NCBI GenBank assembly: GCA_033558025.1
Contig: JAUCEF010000001.1
Span: forward strand, 3,906,001 to 3,970,000
Source: Phytophthora sp. 'mugwort'
Lineage: Eukaryota > Oomycota > Peronosporomycetes > Peronosporales > Peronosporaceae
Direction of reading: 5' to 3'
Length of the DNA stretch: 64,000 nt
Each line of letters starts with the position of its first letter. Position 1 is the first letter of the stretch. Below are positions 20,836 through 33,774 of this stretch, in pieces. Made by a program: the position numbers and the translations under genes. The notes under the pieces are model-generated. The model was given only the letters and a program-made list of their open reading frames with translations, searched no databases and was not told where the DNA came from.

Positions 20836-21963
20836 CCGCACGCGGCTTGCCCTTATCTGGACAATCCGGTGCGATGTGGCCCTTCTCTCCACAAATGTGA
20901 CAAGTGGCATCCTTGATGAAATCGGGATCATGGCGTCGAGGAGGTTTGGACTTTCTTTGGTCGTCAGATGCTGGCATCGTTTTGCTGGTCGAACCTCGAG
21001 ATCTGGTCGTCTTACCCTTGGACGTAGCCGGTGTGCGCGCATCCTCAAAACGCTTCGCATGCTCAATGGTTTGTTACAGCGTTGCAGGTGCATTTTTCGA
21101 GATGTGTGTTCTAGTGTCTGGCCACAAATCTGCTGGTAAAACCAGCGTTTCACCATCTCAGGAAGCGCTAGCAAGGATTAGAAAAGGAGCAGCATAAACT
21201 TAGCTGTGTACTCCTGCTGGGTACCCGTTGCCCGCAGATCGTAGAGACGAGACAGTAATTTGAACTCAAAGTCGCTGTCTCGAAAGCGAACCCGCAGTTG
21301 GTGCTTGAACACGTACCAGGACGTGGGTTGTCGCCAAGCGTTTGCTTGAACTCTCGGTACCAAGACATCACGTCGGTACCCAAATAGGGGACTACTAAGT
21401 CCACAAAGCGAGAGTCGTTGCTGTCACGCTCAGCAGCGTGGCTACTGAAGTGCTCCTCGATCTGGAACAGCCAGAGCTCTAAGTCTTCCTTAGCCGTGCC
21501 GTTGAACTTGGGCGGCTCGGCTTTGCTCCGTTGTCTGCTTGCCCTTGCTTGTTTGTCGACAATCTCGCTCTGCACGCGCGCTTGATGCTCCAGGAATGCC
21601 TGAAACTGTTGTTGCTGCTGTCGCATGGCCTGCTGCTGTACTGCCATCATCTGCATCATTTTTAGCAGGACGCTCTGCTCAGAAGTAGACGGAGGAACTG
21701 TAGATGAACCGGTAGGCACTCCCGCCGGCGACGGCATTCCTGCTCCGACGTGTGGCGAGGCGACGCAGCCGGGACTTCAGACGGCGTCGATTCGTCCATG
21801 TCGGTGCGAGGTTGCTGATGTGGACCCAGGTTTGGTGACTCGTCTTCGGTCGGACGAGGGGTTTTCATGCCCCGTTGAACTTGAAGTCGTAGTCGAAGTC
21901 GAACACGAATCTAATTCGGTCCGAAGTAAAGCCTTGAATTCGGTCGATCACAGTTTACTCTAA
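20836..21963 (-). pseudogene. gypsy B gag with CCHC zinc knuckle
   Basis: The frame 21168-21737 has a Gln-rich helix (MMAVQQQAMRQQQQQFQAFL) followed by KFNGTAKEDLELWLFQIEEH and LGTDVMSWYREF, the capsid-like core of retrotransposon gag. The zinc knuckle CHICGEKGHIAPDC lies at 20861-20902 in another frame. The frame upstream of 21737 contains a stretch rich in Asp, Glu and Ser. Confidence 0.8.
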
Positions 21964-21972
21964 TTTTGAAAT

Positions 21973-22181
21973 TGTCATGTAATAAGCTGAAAGCGAACTG
22001 AGTCTTGGCAACTTGTGTGGTTGAAGGCGAAATGAAGACTGACTGCAGTGAAGTTTATGAAAGTGTAAGAAGTGCGCTTCTGGCGGTTACCTACGAGCAT
22101 CGGTGGTTACTGAGGTGCGCCGATGCGACGCCGTAACTCGACGGTCGTCCGTTAGCAACGAAAGCTGTGGCATCCGTTACA
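21973..22181 (-). repeat. 5' LTR of gypsy B (minus orientation)
   Basis: This 209-bp LTR begins TGTCATGTAATAAG and ends CCGTTACA on the plus strand. It is the upstream copy for the minus-strand element. The first internal bases (ATTTCAAAATTAGAG on the minus strand) should be the primer-binding site, but I do not recognise the tRNA. Confidence 0.88.
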
Positions 22182-23386
22182 CCCGCTCTTCAGTGTCGGC
22201 ATCATCTGCATCAGCATTAGAATCGAGAGGCGCTTCCCCGCTAATTTTACTCGTCCTCCGAATGCATCACTCAGAAGAACTAAAGCCCCTCATCCACGTC
22301 AGTTCTACTTACTGCATTAACGGTCGCTGTCACCTCTCACTTCGCTTTGTGATAATGGTCTTAAGCTTCCGATACTTCAGGGAAACCTGTTAGATATTTA
22401 AAACGAAGATAAAATTATATAGCTTCCCATGTTTACGTTAATATAGTAATCGTACCTGGTCTGAGTCGCCACAATACCCAACGGCTGTGAAAGCACACTG
22501 GTGAAGTGGTGCCGCGCGGTTGCCATTTCGTCTTCGTGCCCGTGATTCGGGCCGTCTCTCGACGTCTCTGTCCGCGAAGAGCAAACGCAGCGGTCCCCAC
22601 CATGTTGTTAGTCCACATGACGCGCTTAGCAGGCGCTTTTATTTTGCTTTCGGGCCGATGCCGGTGATTTATTCGCGTTCTTGCGCTTCGCGGGCGCCTC
22701 TGCACGTGCGCTTAACATATTGTAGTCTTGCGCTCTATATTGCACCGAAGTAGGTACCGGCAGCGCTGCAGCACTTGATGGCGGCGCGGCTGACTCCATG
22801 ACGGACCTCGTCGCAGGAAGTGGCGTCGTGAAGGGTGGGACCGCTGCGGAAAGGGCGTTCTTCGTGTCGTTCGGCGGCTTCCTGTGCGCGACACCAGGAG
22901 TTTGAAGCGCGGACTACGGTGACTGCGCGGACTTGAATTGAAGGTCACGAGTGTACCAGGCGTTGCCCAGCGTTTTCTCGGGTTCTGGTTGGCTGCCGGT
23001 ACACCGATTTTAACCCTACGCATTTGTCTGTGCTTCCGGGAATACTGATCTACCTGACGCAGGGCCTAAGCGATAACCGCATCTTAAAAGATACACCTTA
23101 AAACAGACCAATCGGAATCAAAAATATTGTTTACTCATGGAATATTTCAACAAGTAACTAAAGTCAGCCATCTCAACTGCCTTGAGCTGACTGGATGTGC
23201 GCCCTCAATAGAAAAATATTAACGGTCAAGTTGCAACGGTTCTACTTTTTGGAACGCACCTAGGGATATACCGGTTGGAATATTGCAAAAGTTGTCGTGC
23301 CTGCCAATTCAACAGAAACATAATATGGCTAAAAGATAGGAGTACATTTTAGATAGACGCCTCTAATGTGAAATCGCGGTCGTCGT
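22182..23386. other. unassigned region between gypsy B and a pogo-like relic
   Basis: Two overlapping basic open frames on the minus strand (22433-22705 and 22712-23023) are rich in Arg, Pro and Ser. They may be the worn DNA-binding start of a transposase. I recognise no domain. The part after 23060 is AT-rich and has no open frame of note. Confidence 0.35.
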
Positions 23387-24363
23387 CTACTGTGGATCTG
23401 TCCATATACAAACAAAACCCTCTAGATCCGATATCGGAGAAGCTGCTGCGTGACAATCTGGGCTTGGCAGAATACCAGTCTTGCGAAATTCACTCGACAC
23501 GATTGATGAGGTAAGTCGGTCCCACGAATGACGAATGCACCCACCAATGCCTTCGGGGTTGGGCCGAGCGAGAGAAACGTCGCGTCTGGAGCATGAGGTT
23601 GTCGTAGCCGCGCTTGCGTATCGTTTTGCCGTTGTGTTTTTGAACGGAAACTTCCATGCTAGCCCGGCAGGCTGGGCGACAACTGTGACGTGTATTTGGG
23701 ACTTAAGGAGCATCAAATTGATGGGCCTAGCACCGTGTCCGTCCAGTATATGCTAAAAATCGTCCCACAGAAGACGGATGGAATCCTGCGGAACCGGACG
23801 GCACGCGAAGTGATGGCGAATACGATTTGGCCGATAAAGATTCGTTTCACCAGCCTTTTTGCACAAATTAAACAAAGAATATTGTTGAAAATTAATAGTG
23901 TACACCTAAACATTAAGCCATTTACCTTTGCTATTGCTAAAGAACTTTCATTTCAGTGCTGTCTTGAATCTTTTCACGTCTTTCCAAAACTGTTTACCGA
24001 AGCCTGTGTTGCGAGCTGTTTACCGCTTGCATTGAAGCATTTTGGATGGTTTAACCTTACAACGACAAAAAAAAATTATAGTTCTCATTGAAGCTATCGC
24101 CCAGAAGCCCGGCTGTAACAGGGACTTCAGAAACATCGCTGCTTTTTACCCAAACCGTTCCGAGCCGCGTTTTTATCGTTTCCTTGGCAACGTACGCATA
24201 AATACAGCTGATACAAACCAATACACACAACGCTAGATATTTTGTTTATTTTTACGCATGAGAAATGCAGGTTACCTGTTTGATCCGCATTAATAGCGCG
24301 TCTTATATCAAGGCTCGCATTGTGAGTGTGAATGGAGACCACTCCAGTTAATATTTTATCCAA
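23387..24363 (-). pseudogene. pogo/mariner-type DDE transposase relic
   Basis: Minus-strand fragments run in order. NADQTGNLHFSC and VRCQGNDKNAARNGLGKK lie at 24127-24363, matching the N-x-DQT first-Asp block of pogo and Tigger transposases. HILDGHGARPINL lies near 23760-23720, the second-Asp block LLDGH. LTSSIVSSEFRKTGILPS lies in 23387-23716, the C-terminal helix. The QPLD block is damaged. Several stops and frameshifts are present. Confidence 0.65.
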
Positions 24364-26330
24364 TCACAGTTATCACAAATTAGGCCTGATTTATCGGGCA
24401 TACATGCGGGTCTGAAGATCCACTTAGATAGGCGACTCATACGCAACTACCGCTCTGTTCTGTTATTATAGTGCGTTACGAAGTTATTCGATTCGGAATT
24501 CGTCAAAACGTAGCAATATGTCTTTTATTGGCAGAAATAGAAAGCCCGTGCTGAGTTCGTTGATAGAGTGTGCTAGCGTCTCGTTGCCACCAAATTCTCG
24601 CGCCATAAAACTAAAAGGTGTAGTCAGGAGCCAGAATCATTTGCCAGGTCTCTCGCCAACCTTCACTGCAACTGCATTACATCAATACCTTCGCGAGCGA
24701 TATATTCATGAATCCATTGGAATACCCACGGGGCATTCCCAGGGGAGTATAAATATATCGTCCACTATTGGCAGCGCAAATCGGAGTTAATCGCCTAATC
24801 GTGAGTAGGGTGGCGTATATATGGCAACTATGGGTGCTTTCTTCTACGTAGATCGTTTAATCAGAGAATTTGAGGCGAGGCAAAACGCGTGGTGAGCACA
24901 GTAATGTGCCACCTGTTTACCTAGGTAGGTTATATTCTTTACAGTTATTACATAAGTAGGCTGAGCAGCACAACTAGTATTTGCTGATAGGTCACTCTGA
25001 TTGGTTAAAAATGAGGGATCGAGCCCATTTCAGCCAATCAGTTCAGCCAGTCGACACGCATTTGTTTTAGGGGTTCACATTAGGCCATGAGAAGTCGTCC
25101 TGGCCCTGATACTAAATCAAAGTGGGAATTATCCTCAGACTGAATACGTGGTATCAGTATCCGGAGTTCTTACGTGTTCGCTAATGACGGTGACTACCTA
25201 GACCGACACAAACATCGCCGCACGTTTGCTCGATTGCGGCTATTTGCTGTCACCGCTCCCGCGGAAGATAACACCGGAAGCTACGAATAATGCAACGTTT
25301 TACGAGGAAGAACACACGACATTATGTGCAATGTAACGATCAGCGTAGTAGCGACCGTAGGACGAGTAAAAATGCTGAAATTCGGAAGCAAAAGTATAGA
25401 TGGGAGTGCGAGAATTATGTTCCGAAGGCTGATAGAATCTCGTGCTCTGATATCACTGGTCACTGTCGATCTCAGTTGAAGCGAGACCGCCTGACAGCTG
25501 GCATTTCCTATTCAAAGGTGAACTTGAAGCGACTTTGAAAATATTGCGAGAGGCGGTGCCATAGCCATGTCGCTGGCTGACAGTGACTCCAGAATCCCCT
25601 TCATCACAGCCGAAGCGTCCACGGCGGTTTCACTCGGACGGTTACAAGTGTGACTGTTTGCCTCCGTGATGGTCCGTTTGGTTTGACAGTCAAACGAGCA
25701 GGACAACCGGTCGACCGGACATAGCTACAGATGTGTCGTTATAGCGGCTCCTGATGTTGTAGATGTGTTTTTTGTGTTCTATCCAGAGAATTCCCAAGTG
25801 AGGAGACAAGTTCACCATGAATTGCCCCGCAAGATGTAGATGGAATGACTGGCTAGAAGGCAGGTGTGGCAAATGGTTGGGAATGCATTAAAATTTTTAG
25901 ATGGGTAGTCCATTTGATTTATGTTACCATAAATTTGCGTTAAAGTTGGTTGCGCTGGAGTTGCTTAAATTTATGTAACGTTGCAAATATGTTGCCTATC
26001 TTGGGAAAATTCCCCTAGAGCTTTGCTGATGCACTTTGTACCGTAATATCGCTGTTAACTGTCACCTCTTGTTAATTGTCACCCTCCCAGTTTACCCAAT
26101 CAATGGAAGCCATTTCACCAGCTGGGGAAGCTGTGTTAATTGTCACCACGGATGTTTATCACTCGAACCCACCACGAAGAGCGAATTTATCCTCTAGAGC
26201 CACAACGAAGGGCATGCGTGCTGATTGGTTGGGCTAGTGGTTTCAAGCTTTGTTTTATATCTGAACAAGGTGTTATTTTGGGGGAGTTGTTTGCTCCATT
26301 TCCTCCCTGCAACAACATTCAACAAATAGG
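24364..26330. other. unassigned region
   Basis: The short frames at 24518-24790, 25290-25538 and 25690-25872 have no recognisable content. The DNA-binding part of the pogo relic would be expected just above 24363 but cannot be read. Otherwise I see nothing. Confidence 0.35.
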
Positions 26331-28390
26331 ATGCCGATAGACTTGCTGGTTGTGCATGGCCATAATGACGTGCAGTTGCATGCTACCTTCCAGACTGTAG
26401 GTGATGCAGGCGACTTTATAGAAGACTATGCCCTCAACGCTAGCATGTCTATCAAGTGTGTCAAGAACTGCGGTTCGTACAAGCGTTGGAAGTGCACGGA
26501 TACTGCCTGTAGCTGGTTTGTCTCCTTTTCGCAAAGACGAGTACGTGAGGCCCCAAGAAGTGATCGCAAGCGACCTGTTTCTACGCTATCGCATGTAGCA
26601 GAAGGAATGTGGTACATATCCAAGTTTAATCTTCAACACAAGCAGTGCTGTTGCAGTCGAGCTAATCCGACTGGGGCTCAGATCATGCAACTACCTGGAC
26701 TTGAGGCCGCGGTGATTGAGGGCCATAAACGTCAAAGGCTCGTGTAGCTAGCAGTTTGAAGCGTGTTGACGGCGTCGAGGTATCGAACAAGTCGGCTACA
26801 TTGTATTGCACAATTCAAGAGACTAAAACCCGAATGGCAACTGATCCTGTGGCTGAATTTAAGTCTTTGCCGGCGTACTTGACGCGCTTCGCTGAAACAA
26901 ATCCAAATCCTGGCTCTCTCGTATGCTGCCAGTGGATCGATCAGGTCGCTTTTTCAGATCGTTTCTCTCAGTGGGCCCGCTCGTGCAAGCAGAAGCAATG
27001 TTTCTTCCTGTATGGGAATGTGACAGGACCCATATGAAACACGAACAATACAATGATATATAAATCACGCTTGTTGGTAAGGACGGCGACAAGAATATCG
27101 TGCCCGTACTGTGGCATTTATCCACACAAAAAACCGACAACTTCGTCTGTTTGTTTGCGCATTGCATTGCCGGTGGAATTCGTCTGCACGGCGGCCTACG
27201 TTTGTGGACCGTGGCAAGCAGTTGTCGGCCCAAGTTGCGCTCCGTCGCATCGGCTAGTGATTCATCTTAAATTTTGCGCAGTGCACATTCGATTCAATAC
27301 GTGGACAAGTTTAGGAAGTTATACGTGAAGAAGAGCAACGTGAACGACCTAATCATGGCACTGCTGGCGTCAAAGACAACGTCAGAATATGAGCAAGTTA
27401 TCGAAATGCTACGGAGCGATTCCCAGCACTCGGTGGTAACTGGAGCAGGCCGCGCCCAAAAGGAAGCGTTTGCCTGGTCGTATTTGCTGAACATAAACCC
27501 CACAAGTTGGAGCGTACTCGGAAACAGCAGTCTAAATGAGGAAGAAGATCTCTGGCTGAGGCGTAGTTGGTCCAGCGCGGAAAGTTACGGTGAGAGATTT
27601 CCTTTCTCTGGAGTTCGCTCAACTAGCGGTATTGAGGGCGACAACAACAGCCTGCTGTGGAATCGCTGTCGAAATAACTTACCTCTTAAGGCTTTGATGG
27701 CGTTCTGCAAGTGGTCGATTGAAGTCACTACTAAAGTGAAAACAATTGCGGATGACTGGGTAGCTCGAAACTACGACATTATCCCAAATGCTCAAGAGCT
27801 CTTCGACCGTGAGAAGAAGCATGTGGCGAATATCACGGTGATGCCGGCAAGGATACCGATAGTTTACGTCTTCGACGCTTTCGACCGCAATGGTATTGCT
27901 TCCAGCACGGTCATGTTCGAGACGGATATGTCGAAAGGGACCTGCACGCCTTGCAGACCCTCAGAGCAACTAGGTATCTTCATATCGCCATATCCAAGCT
28001 GTGTTGTTCTTTTTGGAGCGCTTGAATCCAGGTGTGCCGCCGATGTACAATGCACTTCAGTATTTGACTTGGCTTACGCACTGGCATCACCTCTGCAATA
28101 GGTCGGGTAGACATTAGAGTGCCACAAGTGGACACCTCGGCAGAATTGAGCACCGTCCTGCCTCCTCCAAGGTACCGCCAGGCCGGTGGGTCGCGTAAAA
28201 CTCAAGTCGCCGACATGGATAGAGGTCCAAAATGGTATTTGAGTAGAGGATAAGAACCAGCATCGAACCAGCATCGTTTAAAACATGTTAGTCTCGATGG
28301 ATATGATGCCAGTCTTCTCGTCCGCGAAGATGACTCAGACGCAATTAGTGCGTTCTTCTCCACTCAGATTCAGCAAAAGCGGTCGTGAAG
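26331..28390 (+). pseudogene. MULE transposase relic
   Basis: The N-terminal domain (26331-26747) has a spaced Cys/His set (CVKNCGSYKRWKC, then CSWFVSF and HKQCCC) as in FLYWCH/FAR1-type DNA-binding domains. The middle is broken between 26756 and 27300. The frame 27274-28101 (275 residues) keeps the region GVRSTSGIEGDNNSLLWNRC that follows the DDE core. The SWIM finger is blurred by a frameshift near 27930-28050. The tail continues in another frame to a stop at about 28390. The element cannot make a whole transposase. Confidence 0.7.
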
Positions 28391-29168
28391 AGAGCCAACT
28401 ACTCTTGAAACCGCTGTGGTAAACCGGGGCATAACGTCGTGACCGGCTCGTCCACTGGTCAAGATCATGAAGTTGCAGGAATTGCCATACTTCCGGGTAA
28501 GTGTGTTGTTGGGTGTCGCCCTTTGGATGCTTGCGGAGCGACTACAGATGCGCTGGAAGCGCTCGGCGGATATGCTGACGAAGAGTAGAGGAGAAAAGGA
28601 TATCAAGCTGGATATCCTAAGGAAGGGACGTATAACAAGATGGAGTCGCATTAGAAGTCGCTAACCAGTGCGAGAACAATACAACTCGATACCTGAAAGC
28701 TTTCACAACCTATAAAGTCCTCCTGTAAATCAACACCCGTCAATGAGACCAAGTTAGCGCAGCCAACGATTCAAATCAGCACGATCTGCAGTTAAACCTT
28801 GCGTGCGTCGGTGCCTTGATTCATCTTCCAGTCTTGAGAACTCCTCCTTGCCACCCTCAATTTTAAACGACACGAGGCCTTGTTACCACACCTTTGGTCG
28901 CCAACTCATGGGTGCAAACGGCGAAGGTGGATCCTCAAGACGGAAAAATCGGTTGTGAGAAGAATGAGAAACACAACGCTTTGTTTTCTTCGTCAAACCC
29001 CGTCTCATCTTTGTAAAGAACGTTGTACACTTGAAAGCTAACTCGAACCGGCGATAGATGGTCATATCCACACGTAGAAACGAAGATCCGCCGGGGAGAA
29101 GCTCCGCCTCTGTCAGCTCGATGTCTTCGTCTGTGATGTCAGAAGTGGTATCACCCATGGCCCTCGCG
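28391..29168. other. unassigned region with short open frames
   Basis: A plus-strand frame at 28467-28664 and a minus-strand frame at 28883-29257 have no recognisable domain. The minus-strand frame begins LLKVSFDLATDRQQFEEFMV, overlaps the end of the spliced frame described next and may belong to the same worn gene. Confidence 0.3.
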
Positions 29169-29800
29169 TCAAGCTCGTCTCCCGTAGCTGTCCGAACCAT
29201 GAACTCCTCGAACTGTTGGCGATCTGTAGCCAAATCGAATGAAACTTTCAGCAACAAGTTCTAACCTTCGTTGTGGCTCTGGGTCGCGGACTTCGGGGGC
29301 CGACTCGTGTGCACCTTTGTGTGATGCATTGTTTTGAGCTGGGGGTGTGGGTGGGGTGGGGTCCGTGCGGGGTTCAAATTCGAGATCGTGGAAATGAGTG
29401 GTGAACTGGCAGCACTCGTTTCGGTATAGCACCGGCTCTGTGAAGCGTTTAACCTTCACATTCTGCCCGCGTTGAGGCATGGCGTGGGTAGTGTCGTCAG
29501 AAACCCAAATTGTGCCCGTCATTAGATCTTTGTCCACGGTGTAGCGGCAGGTGGCATACTCGCCTTCGTATTTCTAGCCGTAGAAAAGGAGCACCGAGCA
29601 TTAGTATACGTTGTAGTGGAGAAGAAACGAGTAAAACTTACTTCTTTCAGAGTATCAGTTGATTCTGGGGCTAAGAGATACGTAAGATGGACGCGGATTA
29701 ACCGGCGGTCACTGCTAACAATATGCTCGCTGCTCCAAATGAACCTTCCGTAGATGTAAGCGCCATCTGTGCTTTGTGGGATTTCGGATATGTATTCAGA
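29169..29800 (-). CDS. unidentified spliced coding segment
   Basis: A segment ending LTYLLAPESTDTLKE is followed by a 68-bp intron (29641-29574, GTAAGT...CTAG). The reading frame continues in phase as KYEGEYATCRYTVDKD and on to a stop at 29169. The second part contains VKRFTEPVLYRNECCQFTTH, a His-rich bit and a Pro-rich linker. The upstream part reads YIYGRFIWSSEHIVSSD. I do not recognise the family. It may be the end of a host gene whose 5' part is lost, or an accessory gene of one of the nearby transposons. Confidence 0.35.
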
Positions 29801-30456
29801 TAATGCCGTGAAAAGTAATCATGGTTAATGTCTAATTCAGTAGATGATGTTGTGTATGAAGCTCGGGCTACCTTGTTTCGTAGGAATCGGACGTGGGACA
29901 GTGTCGTGATTGCTCTCGGCATGAAGTTGTAGCGGAGACTTGCAGTCTTTTGGGATAGGAATGCCATCGATTTCCAGGGTGCATTGTGTCGAGCAGGTTG
30001 TAGTTCTGCGTGGTCGAGTGCCAGTTGAGTTGTGAGCAATGCAAAGTGGAGGCGGCTGTGAATTCAAACGGGAGGGAAGGAGTGGGCGAAGAAAAATCTG
30101 AAAGCTTTCTAGTTGAAGACAGGCATAACGAATGGTGCAATTAAAATGAATCAGTGGTTATGCGTATGGGGGCGCCAATAGCCATCACTTCCTATATCCA
30201 TGCGCCATTTTGTGACGTCTGTGTTTGGCTGCATTTGTTCAGAATGCTTTTTTTGAACGCAGGTGAGAGAGGAAGACAGCGTAAGAGTCGGGCTAGCCTT
30301 ATACGAGATGTACCGACGTACAAGTGGCTAAGTAGCCATTTAGGTGCACCGGGTGTACCTTCCAGATCGAGTAAAACCCTTCAAAGAGTAGAACCTTGTG
30401 CCTTCCACACAGTCATGACTAGCGCTAGCTCAACCCCGAATTGTGAATATCTGAGC
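29801..30456. other. unassigned region below the helicase relic
   Basis: Three minus-strand open frames overlap between 29698 and 30140 without a recognisable domain. They could hold the upstream exons of the spliced segment at 29169-29800, but I cannot join them with confidence. Confidence 0.3.
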
Positions 30457-30832
30457 TTAAATCGATTTTGGTAGGAGTGTACGTGCTAGCTTGACGCAGT
30501 ACTTCGCTTGGTTATTGGCAACAAGTCCAATTGGAATGATAATGCTGCTCTTTTGTGTTCGCTGTCCCGCATGATCAATCATACAATTAGTTTCCAACTT
30601 ATTTTCCGATGGCCCTGTCGTAGCGAGAATGATATCACCATTTTGGGAAATTAACTGAGCATTAATGAAGTCGGGGGCACATGGTAGATCGATCACGGCC
30701 CCGTAATGGACTGAAATGGTTTCCAAATGATTGAGCACACGACTGGTATCCTCCTCGTCTTCCCAGGCTGGTGACATAAGCTTGCACATAGTTCCATTGG
30801 CCACTCCTCATTCCACATTGCCGTTGCCATTG

Positions 30833-31735
30833 TCAAGAATTTGAGAGGGGCCACTTTGAACAAAGTAGCCGAACAAGTTCGGGTAGTCTGCTGTAAATTA
30901 GGTCCTGTAGTGCACACGGGAGCTCCGGGATATTTTTTCCAGCGAAAGAGACCGTGTTCGTACGTCGAGCAAGCAGTTGAGCAGCACATGCAGTTAGTAC
31001 AGCCTTGTCGATATTGCTAGTAACCAATATCGTCGATTCATCCATCCATGCGGGGTCGTTTCCAACTTCAGTTGGTGTGAGCGCTGTTGTTACAGTGTTA
31101 ATCACATCGTCACTTAGAAGTTGCGAATTGTTTGGGGTAGAGCCGTCCGGGTACTCTGTCGGCAGGGTCCGAAAGGCATTCAGGCGTTTTTGCTGCTGCG
31201 AGGCGATAAAAAGAACACGAAAGCGTCTGATAAGATCCCGGGCATGGACGAGGGTCGCGTTAGCGTTTAACTTGTAGAGCGCTCGGCAGAGAGGGGTCCC
31301 CATAAGCGCTTCCAATTGCAAAACGTCACCTGCCTACAAACATTTGGTGTTGGTTGATGTCAAGCCGCAAGTCTAAACGAACATACCCATAGGAGAGATT
31401 TCCCACCGAATGGTAGATCCGGAGTGTAGATTAGACGCAACCGCTTGACCATCTTTACTGTGAAGTCGGCCCAAGCATTGAAACTTCATCGGTGACAATA
31501 AGGCCAACCGTATTATCGAAATGGAGACGTAGTTCAGCCAGTTTAGACGGTGAGAGATGGTCATTTGCTCGTCCGATCTTGAAAGCGGCATGACAATTTT
31601 GGCCACCAGGAAATTAGCTGGCAGCGGCTCCGATTGGACATGTAATCACTGTTTCAACCCTCGTTTGAGCAGCTCTTTTCGCAATGGTGAATAACAAAAG
31701 TTTTTCCTGGCCCGGCCCCACCATGCAGAAGCGAA
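30833..31735 (-). pseudogene. Pif1-like helicase segment of the Helitron-like relic
   Basis: From 31735 the frame reads LLHGGAGPGKTFVIHHCE, a perfect Walker A. It is followed in shifted frames by VITCPIGAAASQFPGGQNCH, which resembles motif Ia of Pif1-family helicases, and by VTDEVSMLG (Walker B). The frame 30833-31321 (162 residues) continues with DESTILVTSNIDKAVLTACA. The order is that of the helicase half of Helitron proteins. Confidence 0.65.
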
Positions 31736-33183
31736 GGTACTTGAATTGGATGGGGCTTGCCTAGGTTCTTTAAGACCTAATCAATGATCACTCGTTGCTC
31801 TAGTGATGCTACAAAATTCTCGGCGTCAAGGGGAGGCTGGCTTCCTAGGGGGTCACAAAAAATCTCACCATTTTGAGGTCTCGATGCAGACTCCAAGTTC
31901 GATGCATTAGAAGCACGGCCTCGAGAGGGCATCTTTGATTGCGTTGTGCTATAGCTTTGAGACTTGGCTGCGGATTGAGCATGACATTTTCAATCCTATC
32001 GTTGTAACGGTAGACGTTAGTTTACAAAGTTGCTGCCCGCAACAAGCTAATCCCCTCCTCCGTTTGACTGTCCGTTTTCATCTCCCCTGACCGACCGAAA
32101 TATTGATTTCATCGTAATAATGCTGTCGCGGTGGGCAGGATTACCAAGTGCAGCAGCTCTAGTTAGCCAATACAAATAGTCATCCTCCCAGATAGTTGAC
32201 CATCGGCTTCTGGGTCACACACGTCACGATGACGTCCAGATCGGTTCATGGTATTCACTTCAGGGAAAGGATTTTTTTTCCATCGTGTTGCATTCCGAGC
32301 TCTCCAGTCCAGACATATTTTCTCGTTGTCGTTGTTCCTAACCCGCTTCTGAATAAAGTTATGTACTTGTCGATACCTTTGCCTCGCTACAAAAGTAGCG
32401 GATGAAGTATCCCATAATCTGCACAATTGCGCTAAGTCAAAAGCGTTCAGTTCAAACGGGGGTCTGCGATTAAGATTCCAGGGGACCGCAACAGAGAGGA
32501 TATACTTGGCGAGATCATCCATCTTCTTGGTGTCGCTTTTCTTGCGACGGCATGCTGGAGGTGGAGATCCCCCAAACATCGGCGTTAACATCTTTGCGCG
32601 GACGACGGCTTCCTAGTCATTGAAAAGTAGATGTTGCGGGTCCAGCGCAAAGCCTTCCGACGTTTACGCCCTCGTATTGATTTTTCACCTTTCGACATTT
32701 GGCGAGGTATGAGATCCACAATGCAAGCAAATTCAATGGGCGAATAGTCCAGAAATGTGGCCCACGATACTTGTATGACTCCACTTGAGTGAGAAAAATC
32801 AATTTTCCATCGATCTTGTACAATCGTGCTCCTCCTGTAGTATGCTGATCGTTTAGTGAAGAACGTCGTCAATCATGCTGTCATGCTCACTGTCTGTAGA
32901 GAAATCAAGATTTTCTGCATTTCATCATCGTCAGAGCGGACGACTTCAGATTTGCGTAGCTCAGTCAAAATTCCGGTCGGAAATATGTACCAAAACGCCT
33001 CGGATGATATATGCGATTTATGACCCAACAATGCGTATACCAGAAATGACAGTGGCCATTCATGCCTTCGCACCTCAAATGCATTCACAGTTCGTGTTGC
33101 CAAGTATTGTGCCTGCCGCACGGGCATTCCGCTGTCTGCAGCAACGCTTGGATACTTGGGTGCATCTTCTAATGCAGTCAACA

Positions 33184-33774
33184 TTACAGCTGGAGCGTTT
33201 TTCGAACCAGCACCTCTTTCGTCATATAGTTTTGCTGGTACTCAACGACCATATCCCCAGCATCTTCTCCGTTCATTACGCTAGAGTTGCAGTGTGTAGC
33301 CGTTAAGCCAGACAGAACTGTGTCGGTTTCAATAAACATGCCATCCGGTTCTGGTCTGAACTGTTCCCAGACTAGGGGACCATCAATATGAGGACGAAGA
33401 AATTGACCTTGCTCTGGATCATAACCAGCATCCAGTATTTTCTCCAGTTCTACAGCCAATGGTTTTCCTGAGGATACACCGTTCTGTTTGGTGATATGTA
33501 GTGGTTGTGTTTTCTGGTTGTGGATTCCAGCGGGGCGACAAAGGCGGCATTGTTTTACCACGTTTGCCTTTGATGCATGTTTCGAATGGGAATGGGTATT
33601 TGTTGCTGCAATCGACTTCTCAAGTACTTCTTGGAAAGCGGCGATATTTTGTCGCGCATCCGGCAATGTGACTTCACAAGCACGAGGTAATGGGGACTCA
33701 CCGTCGTCGTTTTCCCTCTTTTCTAACCACGTTCGTGTACTAGAAGATAATCGATTCATGCACACCGCATCCAT
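33184..33774 (-). pseudogene. Helitron-like Rep segment with tyrosine box
   Basis: This 196-residue frame has a CRLCRP pair, HIDGPLVWEQFRPEPDGMF, and near its end EYQQNYMTKE. The two Tyr residues spaced by three match the two-tyrosine nicking motif of Helitron Rep proteins. Just upstream on the same strand, near 33880, GRLH-x-LHMTMHG can be read across a one-base shift, resembling the metal-binding HUH box. Rep would nick and join single-stranded DNA during rolling-circle transposition. Confidence 0.55.

Larger units (their letters stand above)
16891..22181 (-). mobile_element. Ty3/gypsy retrotransposon B with both LTRs, decayed
   Basis: LTRs of 208-209 bp lie at 16891-17098 and 21973-22181 and begin and end TG...CA. 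On the minus strand the interior reads gag, zinc knuckle, protease, reverse transcriptase, RNase H and integrase, the Ty3/gypsy order. Every domain has stops or frameshifts. By eye the LTRs differ at 13 positions plus one single-base indel, about 6 percent, and 11 of the 13 are transitions. No matching 5-bp target duplication is visible outside the LTRs. Confidence 0.9.
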
